64,000 nt of DNA from Phlebotomus papatasi (taxonomy: Eukaryota; Arthropoda; Insecta; Diptera; Psychodidae). Location of the stretch: assembly GCF_024763615.1 (NCBI RefSeq), contig NC_077223.1, positions 69,750,627 through 69,814,626 of the forward strand, in the 5' to 3' direction. Positions 54,206 to 64,000 of the stretch are shown here, piece by piece. How positions within the stretch are numbered: position 1 is the stretch's first letter; the number at the start of each line of letters is the position of its first letter. The notes beneath the pieces are model-generated. The model saw only the letters and a list, made by a program, of their open reading frames with translations, did not search any database and had not been told where the DNA came from. A program made the position numbers and the translations under genes.

Positions 54206-57200
54206 TTTTACTGCTTAAACTCTGCAGAGCGAGCAATATAATCCTTCATTTTTTTCATCCCCCAAAATTGACACCTTCCACCTCTCGGGGACAAGTTTAC
54301 TCAAGATATCTTTGCGTTTCAGATGATTTCTAAGAAATGATGTCACGCTCTTTATCCGTCTGTCAGTACATTTGGCCGTTCTCGTGTCTAGAGGTCAAAC
54401 GGTTAGAGATAGAGACATAGGACCTTCGAGCTACCTCCCCATAAATCGACCCAAGGACCATTAATATGCCGGGATTGGGAAACCTCGTATTTTACATTTC
54501 GTATTTTACATCTTCGTATTGCACATTTCGTATTGCGGAAACTTCGTATTTCAGCACATTTCGTATTTTACCATTTCGTATTTCACATTTCGTCTTTCAT
54601 ACATTTTGTACAAAAATTGAACATTTCGTCTGCCATACATTTCATACAAGCATATCAACCAATAAAATAATAGAATTGTAGTTTTATAAGGTCAAGGGCG
54701 CTATGCGCCTCGGGTCTAAGTTTGAAGTCGAACATCATGCTTTTTAATTATTCATTTATTTAAAATTTTTATGTAAATTTCCAACTGCTTCAGCAAATAT
54801 TTCAAATTTTACCACCAAGTCTGAGAAATATTGGTAAATGTTTACAATATGCTCTTAAAACCCATTTGAGCCTTTTATTCATAACTTTATCAAGACATTA
54901 GATGGAGATTTTATAAAAGGGAAACGTGACCGTTAAAATGGATTTTATAATAATTCCTTAAGTTTTTTTTTTGTAGATATATCTTGTGTAGCCGGGCTTT
55001 TGCCCTGAAAGATTCTTTATGGAGACCAAAGCTTTTCGCGGCCAATTGCCCAGCACCGCCCAGGCTCTGTGCCTCCATCCGATCTCTTCCAGGCCATGTT
55101 ACCGACTGACTGACAGTTATCTCTTGTCTTATCTCCTGTTATCCTGTTAACCAAGACCAAGCTCACAGACGACGAGCAACCGAACCAGTAAAGGGCCTTG
55201 CTTGGAGCGGGAGGCGGGAAATATGAAGTTGCTGCGAACAGGGAAGGGATAGCCGAGCCATTGCCGCTCTGTATTATTATTATTGGATATGAGATGGAGG
55301 TAGTCCAAGTGAACATTTCGTCCTTTAACACCGTGTATTTTGATTTCGTTAAAACTATTAAAAATTGACTAGATTTCGAGCAAAAATCACTGAAGACTAA
55401 TTGGACATGAATCACAGAACCAAGTTTTACCAATTTAGAAGCCCCATTTAATAACTTAGGCCCCATTTTCGAAGCAAAATATCGGAGTCCATTTGACATT
55501 TCAAAATTTAGGTTATGTTTCGTTCTTTTAGCAATTTTAATCATTTCTTGGACTGTTTTCACTAGTTTTTCATCACTATATGTTAAAAAATTATTTGTTT
55601 TAAGGAATTTGTGTGGTAGTTCCCCCGACACCTAAAGCTTAAAATCTCCCGCTTGTGGCATTCTTCCGTTTCGTGATGTTATCATCGCCGGCTAGCGCCG
55701 CTTGCTCGGTTCGATCCTCGCTCACCCTCAGTGTTAGTCGATCACTAGACAGCGAGAGAAGAAGACATTCTCTCCAAAAGTTCGAGAAAGGAGTTATCTT
55801 ACTGCCCATTCAGTCAGATTAGTTTCGGGAACAAGCGAAGAGGAGTTGCGAGCAAGTGAGAGCAAGCCCCAGTTCTGCCTACACGGCGGGCAAAAGTGGA
55901 TTTTACCTCCACATTTGAATGTTATTTTTTCACCAAAACTTAAGAAATTATCGAAAAACTAAGAAAATGTGGGAGCATTTCGCATGCAAACAACTGAGCA
56001 TTCTCAAAGTCGCACACTAACGCAGCTATCATCAGCAGGCTGTCATACACGCTCACTTCCCTATCCTTATTCAGAGCGGCAATGGCCGAGCTCAATTTCG
56101 CTATCAGGAGGAAAGTTTCTCTAACACTTAAAAATTTCTATTTTTTATCACATAAACTGCAGCCTATTTATATATTACGTTTTTTTTGCCAAACATTTTT
56201 TTTTAATGAAATCCGTACAAGAAAAAGTATGCGGCTGTCGAAAATTGCATTAAAGTAGCCGTAAACGACTATTCGAACCGATCTATAATTAAATTTTTGC
56301 GCGGAATTTCTCAAAATTTTCAGTTTTCACTATCTTAGCAATAAAATTTTTCTATATAAAGTAAAATTTACGAATTTTATTTTCTTTCAACTTCGTCGTA
56401 TTCCACATTCAGATATGAAAAAAACCAAAGGCACGGAAACAAAAATATAGAAAAACAAAACGAAAGAAATAAAAAGAATATAAAATAAAAAAAATAAATA
56501 AAAACGACACGTCTGACACAGGGTAAGGGGACCCAGCATTGAGCCATTAATTAACGCCCTGGTTTAGGAACTATTTCAGCCCTAATCAGCAAGGTCTGAG
56601 CGGCGGTAGGCCCGAATTAAGGGCAATGGCTCGGCTATCCCTTCCCTGTTCGCAGCAACTTCATATTTCCCGCCTCCCGCTCCAAGCAAGGCCTTTTACT
56701 GGTTCGGTTGCTCGTCGTCTGTGAGCTTGGTCTTGGTTAACAGGATAACAGGAGATAAGACAAGAGATAACTGTCAGTCAGTCGGTAACATGGCCTGGAA
56801 GAGATCGGATGGAGGCACAGAGCCTGGGCGGTGCTGGGCAATTGGCCGCGAAAAGCTTTGGTCTCCATAAAGAATCTTTCAGGGCAAAAGCCCGGCTACA
56901 CAAGATATATCTACAAAAAAAAACTTAAGGAATTATTATAAAATCCATTTTAATGGTCACGTTTCCCTTTTATAAAATCTCCATCTAATGTCTTGATAAA
57001 GTTATGAATAAAAGGCTCAAATGGGTTTTAAGAGCATATTGTAAACATTTACCAATATTTCTCAGACTTGGTGGTAAAATTTGAAATATTTGCTGAAGCA
57101 GTTGGAAATTTACATAAAAATTTTAAATAAATGAATAATTAAAAAGCATGATGTTCGACTTCAAACTTAGACCCGAGGCGCATAGCGCCCTTGACCTTAT

Positions 57201-57520
57201 AAAACTACAATTCTATTATTTTATTGGTTGATATGCTTGTATGAAATGTATGGCAGACGAAATGTTCAATTTTTGTACAAAATGTATGAAAGACGAAATG
57301 TGAAATACGAAATGGTAAAATACGAAATGTGCTGAAATACGAAGTTTCCGCAATACGAAATGTGCAATACGAAGATGTAAAATACGAAATGTAAAATACG
57401 AGGTTTCCGCGAACCAATATGCCTCTCATCACCTCCTGTCACTCGAAAACCATATTTTTTTTAGGATCGCTCGAAATACGGATACAAGTCTCGTCTTCTG
57501 AAGTCTAAAAAATCACAGTG
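54206..57520 (+). repeat. Dispersed repeat R, copy 3, split by foldback element
   Basis: 54206-54470 matches copy 2 (20727-20990) block by block, and 57416-57520 resumes with ACCATATTTTTTTTAGGATC matching ACCATGTTTTTGGGATTG near 21030. The interruption is the element at 54471-57415 with its duplicated AATATGCC. Confidence 0.75.
54471..57415. mobile_element. 2.9-kb foldback element with 8-bp target duplication
   Basis: Flanked by AATATGCC at 54463-54470 and 57416-57423. Arms 54477-55265 and 56622-57409 are nearly identical inverted copies of ~790 bp. The outer ends GGGATTGGGAAACCTCG and the complement GGTTCGCGGAAACCTCG differ only near the tip. Each arm begins with many subterminal copies of TTCGTATT(T/G). 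Inner arm ends encode a short frame, NMAWKRSDGGTEPGRCW, of unknown origin. An 8-bp duplication fits hAT-like transposition, but no transposase is visible in the 1.36-kb centre. Confidence 0.8.
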
Positions 57521-57839
57521 TTCGTTGCTACCCCGTGTTCCCTGGTGCTCCAATTTCCAATTATGTTAGAAAATTTGTGTGTTTCTTTATCACTAGGTTT
57601 AGGTCACGCCCCAAACCCCTTTTAGTACCTATGGGTACCCAGAAGTTGAGATTTCTTAACCTCATTTTTCAAATTGAGATATGTCATTTTATTGGCATGA
57701 CCCTGCCAGAAAGTTGTGGGCGTAGCGTAAAAGTCCTGTGTTTTGAAAAATTGCTAAATTTTGTATTGTAAAATTTATTTCGAAAAGCACGGATCTTTTT
57801 GTAGCTTTAAATAGAATAAATGTAAAAGTTTAAAATTGA

Positions 57840-57970
57840 AAAAAATCCTAAGAGGTAGGTAGGTAGGGGCAAAGGGATAATGTCCCTTGCTCCGCCCACT
57901 TGTGTGTAGTGTCTTTACACAAAGCCCTTATTTTTTCACGCAATAAATAAATAAATAAAATAAATAAAAT
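57840..57970 (+). repeat. Short element ending in (AATA)n tail
   Basis: (GGTA)n at 57853-57868 is followed by a GC-richer ~70 bp and then an AATAAATAAATAAATAAAAT tail to about 57970. The layout resembles a short retroposon tail, but no tRNA head is present. Confidence 0.35.
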
Positions 57971-60062
57971 ATTGTTGAATATTTAAAATAACAAAAACAA
58001 AAGTTAAAAATATTTCTTTTTAAAAAATTAAAATATTTGCTTTTAATGGTTTTAACGGTTAAACGCTTTCAACGGTTGCTTTTAACGCTTAAAATTAGAT
58101 TTTGTTTATAGACTACGTTTCATTAATTTTCTATTCAATACAATAAATTTAGAAATATTAAATTAAATACCCTATAAACTCCTGGAGAGGGCTTGAGCTT
58201 AAATTATTTTAAAACATGATACTTTACGATGTTGTATAATTTCCTATTTGGTATAATGTGTTCCGTTTCTAGATTTGAAATAAAAGACAATTTTAAAAGA
58301 AGTTTTACCACTCTTTCATGACTTTGAGCCGCTTAAATCTAATGGGGTCACTGGGTTATTTTATTTTATAATATTTATTTTATTATTTTAATTTTGTTTG
58401 CAATGAGTTTGCTCTGCAAATTTTAAGGTAATTTTTGAATCCAATTGTTTGACTGGTGGTTATATCCGTCATGTGGCAACGAATGCAAATTCGAGAATAA
58501 TAAACCCTCTACGATATGGTTTGTGGGGGTTGTATATTTCCTGCGGGCGCCAGGATTCTTGTAAAATTTCACACAAAACACCGTGAAATTTCATGTACGA
58601 TTCCATAGTAAATGGCCTGAACAAAAATGTGTAATTTAATTTGGATGGGAAAGTAATTGGCAATTTATAGCCCTGGCGACAGGTGGAAACTTTATGATGT
58701 TGTTCAATTTTCCCTTGGGTAATGTTCTTTTAGAGGATATCATTTAACATGGAATTGTGTTTGTCAATTATTTCAGTGTGGGATGATGTTTGCTTATAAG
58801 GAAAATGGGGATTCAATTAGAAGCCATAAAAGGAGACCCTTTTAGCTCAATTCAATACCTAATAAAATACTTGTATCGATTTCGACATCGTGACAATTTG
58901 ATTTCGGTAAATCTCTTTTTCTCGGCACCATTAAGAACTGAAGGTGACACAATTTCTCATACAAAATAAGTGAATAATTGAAGGTGTAATTGTTGTATGT
59001 TCCAGAAACAGTTCTAAATTCCTTCTGTTTCAATGTGGGTTAGCGCAAACACAATGACTAACTATTATATCTTACAAGTAAATGTGATGTGGTGAATGGC
59101 TTATTAAATATTAAGAGAGACCGTGGCTAAATTTGATTATTAAACAAGACTCGTAGTGAGACATTAAGCACTGAGAATTGTGAAATGCTGCATGAATAAA
59201 CGTGTGACAATGGTTCTCAGAATAATAGTACAGTCTTCAGAGTGAAAATACCATTGGGGTGTGCCCAAAAATTCTGAACTCGATGGGAATGCTGATAAGG
59301 AATTTTCCCTAAGTTCTTCGACTGAGATTTCGAGGGCACTATGCTTGAAAGGTGAAAGAGAGAAAAGCCAACGACCGTCTAGTTGAGCTTTCCTGGAGAT
59401 TTACACCCTCGACCATCGTCATAATTTAGGGTGGTTGGGAGAAGAATCTGGGAACTTGCAAAGCTCACGAACTTCTTGAGTATTTGCAATTTTTAGGTCA
59501 TACTGTGAGAGAAGTAAATTTAGAATTCACAAGAAGTACACTGAATTAATTACTAAATTATCAGTTTAACCAAATACATAATATAATGTAGACAATACTT
59601 AGTAGTACTTTACGCTATTTCCAACTTTTTCTTTTTTGAAATTACAATTGAACTCCAATAATGTCAAGCTCCAAAAATTTTAAACACTATTTTAGATTGA
59701 AATAATATGTCAAATTCTAGATGCCAAACTATTTAATTACCTTTGTTAAAAAAAAGCACCTTATATGACTTTTAACGAGTGAACTTTAGTAATTACGACC
59801 ACTAATAACATAGAAAATTTCAGAAGTTGTTCAACAATAGAACCATTATGGCAGAATATATACTTTGAACATTTTAATTGAATTCTGCAATAGATTATAG
59901 GATACTACATCATACAAAAAAAAATTATAATTTTTTGTTTGCAAATATTAGTAAGTTCAACTGGAAATTCACGAAATGTTCGTAAAATGAATCGTAACCT
60001 ACTAATATCCAATTCACAATACAGGAGGATCCCGGATTAGACAAATGCGTTCTTGCCAATCA
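57971..60062. other. Unassigned intergenic DNA
   Basis: Less repeat-dense sequence with no recognised gene. It could hold the missing first exon or promoter of FAM135, which I looked for on the minus strand and did not find. Confidence 0.35.
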
Positions 60063-60235
60063 GTAGGATAAGATGGGGTAATTTGGAATCCTGTCTAATT
60101 TGAAACAGTTAGATTTCTTAACATTTTTAGATGTCAAAAAGAAAAAAGGGGAAAAACAACGTCCACTCAAATGTAGTCTTGTACTTCTTTGTGATTTTCT
60201 TTTTCTCTTTTTTAGGGCTTCAGAACTAATATTTA
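60063..60235. mobile_element. Half-copy of TAGGGTAAAATGAGG-type MITE
   Basis: TAGGATAAGATGGGGTAATTTGGAA matches the left arm of 27774-27994, and the A-rich then T-rich interior matches too. The right terminal repeat is missing. Confidence 0.5.
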
Positions 60236-60390
60236 ATCATATGGCGTAACTTCTTAATTTTTTATTAGATTATTAGAATAAACTTTAGATTAGGTTTCAA
60301 CCTGATATGAAAAATGACCACAAGATCTTGAAAATTACATTTAAGATTTTCAGGCGTACGGGAAATGGGTTAAGCCTCTAGTCTAAAGCG

Positions 60391-60599
60391 GTCTTCAGAC
60401 TAGAGGTTTGGCCCAGTTCCCGAAGGTCTCAAAATCTTAAATAGCGAGCAATTTTATTGCTGTTTGAGAACTTAATAGGTAATATTATATCTTTATTAAT
60501 CCAATCTTAAGTTAAATTTTTCCAAAAAATCATGTTTGATAAGAAATTAAAGCTGTTAAGCCATATGGCTAAGCCTCAGGTATGAAGCCCATATAAGAG
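60391..60599. mobile_element. MITE family M, copy 2
   Basis: GTCTTCAGACTAGAGGTTTG at the left and CTCAGGTATGAAGCC at the right are imperfect inverted ends. The interior matches 4621-4812 through CCCAGTTCCCGAAG and GCCATATGGCTAAGC. Confidence 0.6.
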
Positions 60600-61080
60600 T
60601 CCAAATATACTTAGGCTGGTTCTCAAGAATATTTAGACTGTAAGATGTGGTAGTAAATATTATTATTTAAAAATGTCATACATTGAAGGCTTAGGACTTT
60701 GGGACCATGGATGAGTCCTTTGCATAAATTTCCTTTATCTCACCCTTTACCGGAAAATTGCGCAGCTTAAATATTCTCGAGGATTAGCCAGAGTCTTTTT
60801 TGGCCCTAATACCCGAATAAAGAAATCTTATTAATCGGAATCTTATCGAAGAATCATTGTTAAAACAGAACGAAAAAGAATTATATTTTGAGGGATTGAA
60901 AATGGAAAAAAATAGATCACATACGATCCATACGATCCATACGGTAATACTGTCCGGCAACCATCGTGAACAAGAACCGGGGAGCGGCTTTTTAGCGGTG
61001 GGTAAACCATAACTTATGTTGAGAAATGTTTAGAATATTCAGATTGAAAAGGATAAACTTTTCTCTTTAGAATAATCATC

Positions 61081-61257
61081 CACTGATAAAAATAAAAGGA
61101 TCAAATTGATCCAAATTTGATCAGGATTATCAGCAAAGGATGGATCTGGATTTCAAACTCTGATTGCACATTTATCATAATAGTACAAGTTAATTTGATC
61201 CATCCTTTGCAAAAGGATCAAATTTGGATCAAATTGATCCTCTTTTTTTTACCAGTG
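61081..61257. mobile_element. Palindromic MITE made of GATCAAATTTGGATC units
   Basis: CACTGATAAAAA and the right end TTTTTTTACCAGTG are inverted. GGATCAAATTGATCC occurs in both arms, with GATC recurring at least nine times in 177 bp. Confidence 0.75.
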
Positions 61258-63276
61258 TCCAGGATATATTTATTCACGATATTTATAGTCCTTATATTGA
61301 TTTCTTGGATTATTATCTCTTTTTAATAGCTCCTTATCAGCAAATTGGTAATCATTTTGGAATATTAAGCTAGTTTACATAGCCTCAGTCCAAGATATAG
61401 AGCAGAAATAGTAAGGAAACTCAGATTAGATTAAAAAGCTCAACTTATTTATAAATCTAGACATTCTGTTATATGGTTTCTCTGTGCAGTTTTTGAAATA
61501 TATATGTTAACATATTGTTACTCTCAGCAAAAACTGTATAATATACAATTCTTGTAGAAAATTATTCGTCCTTTGAGACAAAAATTCTCTATGCAGCACC
61601 CCAAGCCCCCAAGTAACTTTTGCGTCGGTCAATGAGAATCTTGATCCAAAAGGTATTCTCACAAATATTCTGTCCATTTGCACAACTCCTCACTCAAAAT
61701 TCATTTCTCTAGCAGGTTCGTCCTTGAATTATTCACGAGTATTCCACTCTTTTCACCACAATATCCCCCCTCGTTTTGGAGTTTCTCTGTGAGAGTTGCC
61801 TGAGATACAGGGAATTTAGCATTCATATGATGACTTCTTTTGGCGGAAGAATAGAAAATTCATCATAGTTCTGCAAGTGTTTGCATAACCAAGACCATAA
61901 ACCAGAACGAGGCGCACTACACATTAGTAAAATGTTTATGAGTATGGTAGAATGTGTAGTAATAGGAAAAGAAATGCCATTTGGAAAATTGCAAAAATGT
62001 GCATTTGGCTCTCTGTGATATCCATAATGCTTCTTTTATGCAAATTAGTCTCTTCCGTCAGTGATTTGCAGATGGAGATACTTTTACCGCATCCAAATAC
62101 CCATAAACAAACAGATGCAGAATTTCCACCCAGCATTCAATTGTTGGGAAGAAAGAGAAAATGTCAAAGGAAAAAAACAAGCATTTTTGTATGGTTTTTC
62201 AGCAAAAGAAACGTCGAAAAAAGACTAACAAAAAGGCGCCGAAATGTGTCAAAAATAAAATTTCACTGTCAAAGATAAATCGGTTAAATCATTTGTCTTC
62301 CAACACTCTTTTTGGGGTAGATTTACTGCGAAACCACAGCTCTTGAAGTTGGGTTAAATAGATTTAAATGTTTTCGATCAAATGCAGATGAATTTGAGGA
62401 AAAAAAAAACCTAATGTTGTAGAATGCAATTTTCTAAAACTTATAGTAAGCCCTTGCCTCGGTTATTGTCGTTTACAATTTAAGAATTAAAATAAAAATG
62501 TATTTAAAAAATTTCAGAATTTGTTTTATTTTTTACATTATAGATTGTTTATTTAATTGAAAGTATATCCCTGTAACTTAATATGCAAAACACTGACCTA
62601 GTTAGCGAAAGGTCCCTAAGTCAATTCTGAGTGGAGGAATGATTAGGAATTTTTATCGTTTCTGCTTCGGTCAAGATTGACAAAATACAACAAATTGAAA
62701 TTAAGTTTACAAAAAAAACATTCAATATTTTTTTTATATTAGGGAAACTAAATATAAAAAAATTATTTAGTGGAAGATATTAATAATCTTAAAAAGTTAA
62801 TCTTAAATCTTTTCTTTCGCATTCCATTTTGCTTTGCTTAACAAATCAAATTTATCTTCTGTTGAACGAAGAATAATATTTAAAATTAGAAATTGTGTAA
62901 AATAGTACTGTAATTATTTCATTTCGGACTTCCGAAGGTTGATTTTTTTTATTTTAGCGTTTATGGCGATACTCGCAAGAGGTTTTTATTTCCCATAATT
63001 TTTCAATTTATAAATTAACTCCTTTTGTTTGAAACTGAAAATCGATTAATCGTGTAGAGACCTAAAATTAAGTTTGTCTTGCCCAAAAACGGGCTATTTC
63101 AATGGCAAGTGGACTTGCCGACATCAAATATCCGAAAATCGATATCGACTGTCCACAAGAATCAATTCATGTAGGAAAAATGAGTAGACATCTAGCTACG
63201 AAAATCTATTTTTAGCTAGTTAAAACTTGTATCTATATCTTGGAAGAAAATACTACGAAATAGACAATCAAAATAA
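61258..63276. other. Unassigned intergenic DNA
   Basis: AT-rich; the longest plus-strand open frames near 61952-62346 show no family motif and no splice support. Nothing else recognised. Confidence 0.4.
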
Positions 63277-63979
63277 AAGAGATGGCAAAGCGTTCCAGCT
63301 TTGCGGAGTACTCAAAATCGAGTGAAATAGATCTCGTGTATTATTATCTTTTTCCATGATTTTTGAGTTCATTGCATGCAGGCTTACCACTAATTAAATT
63401 AATACATAAATAAAAAAAAAATCATTCCGAAACAAGATATTGCTTAAAAAAAAGAACATTTTAGAATATTTTAGCATAAGTAACAAGCATATACAGACAA
63501 ACAAATGTAAATTTTAAAAAAGTATATAATTTACCGGTACTTTACTAACTCATTACCAATTAAGTTCGATGCAAATGGGTTAGAAATTTCAAGATTTTTC
63601 AAAAAAATCCAAATTTACGTAAATCGGTTCCACAAGAGGCCTTCCAAAGTGATAAACTTTTACCATCGAAAATTCTATATCGAAATATTTTTCGAACATT
63701 GGTGTCTAAGGACGAAATATTTATGTTGAGTATCTCCAAAACATATTCGACAATGAAAAAAAAATCTAGGAGCCGTTTTCGAAATAAACCAAAAAATATG
63801 GTTTTGGAGGGGGAGGGTAGTGGGGGGAAGGAAAAAGATTGTCCTAGATAAGATTGACTGATGGGGGAGTCGTCGAAAACTGGAAATCGATATCTTTTAT
63901 CGTTTGGCCTCTAGCCGTGTCACAAGTTGAAATAAAGTGAACAATATAACTGCTCTCTCTTTGAGTCTGATCAGTAAAA
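63277..63979 (-). repeat. Dispersed repeat R, copy 5 (reference copy)
   Basis: The longest uninterrupted copy, about 0.7 kb, reading on the minus strand from TTTTACTGATCAGACTC to CTGGAACGCTTTGCCATCTC. It supplies the empty-site sequence for copy 4. The window ends 21 bp beyond its start, so the true edge may be further out. Confidence 0.75.
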
Positions 63980-64000
63980 ATAGGTGCTAATTTTCATATA

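Noticed and set aside
55017..55631. 204-codon minus-strand open frame
   Set aside because: It runs from the unique centre of the foldback element into its inverted arm, has no family motif, and part is duplicated in the other arm. I treat it as incidental or a decayed transposon frame.

Overview
This window is AT-rich eukaryotic DNA, most likely from an insect genome and plausibly a dipteran. The evidence is one spliced metazoan gene with long introns, consensus GT-AG splice sites, and a dense load of TA-, TTAA- and 8-bp-target DNA transposons, MITEs and tRNA-derived retroposons. The species assignment is inference; nothing bacterial, organellar or viral was recognised.

Gene content. The only host gene I can defend is a FAM135-family gene (FAM135A/B orthologue) on the minus strand. 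Eleven coding exons can be joined in frame: 33202-33428, 24600-24849, 12475-12589, 12342-12389, 12045-12224, 11485-11910, 8802-10159, 7623-8713, 2021-2261, 1866-1949 and 1684-1792. They encode about 1,375 residues plus a stop. All ten splice junctions keep the reading frame. The first coding exon(s), before the Leu-Tyr-Gln-Val-Arg segment, were not found and may lie beyond the window or in the unassigned 33.4-64 kb. The product has the FAM135 N-terminal domain, a long low-complexity Ser/Pro-rich middle, and a C-terminal DUF676 alpha/beta-hydrolase domain with an apparently intact Ser-Asp-His triad.

Mobile DNA. The introns (1.8-33.2 kb) and the 30 kb upstream are largely made of nested repeats. 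The 1-33 kb part holds small TIR elements (2664-2917, 3306-3634, 3731-4450, 10607-11037, 15811-15957, 27623-27994, 29365-29610), a decayed transposon with a spliced gene remnant (16704-19192), a foldback Tc1-like element (25902-27056) and two tRNA-related SINEs. The 33-64 kb part holds a piggyBac-type MITE (33915-34432), a dimeric tRNA-bearing retroposon with a 12-bp target duplication (34456-35115), a three-level nest at 37.5-41.0 kb, and an 11-kb TIR element (41640-52788). Inside that 11-kb element sit a near-palindromic Tc1-like foldback, a 6-kb TTAA-flanked element with 0.8-kb inverted arms, and a pogo-like MITE inserted in another pogo-like MITE. A foldback element with an 8-bp target duplication lies at 54471-57415.

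Most distinctive points: a ~0.65-kb dispersed repeat ('R') present in five copies, two of them split by large insertions that share a GGGATTGGG-type terminus; an unclassified TA-flanked element built of ~293-bp degenerate tandem units without evident coding (37906-39703), with a second fragment at 44.2 kb; and empty sites that can be read directly from paralogous copies within the window.
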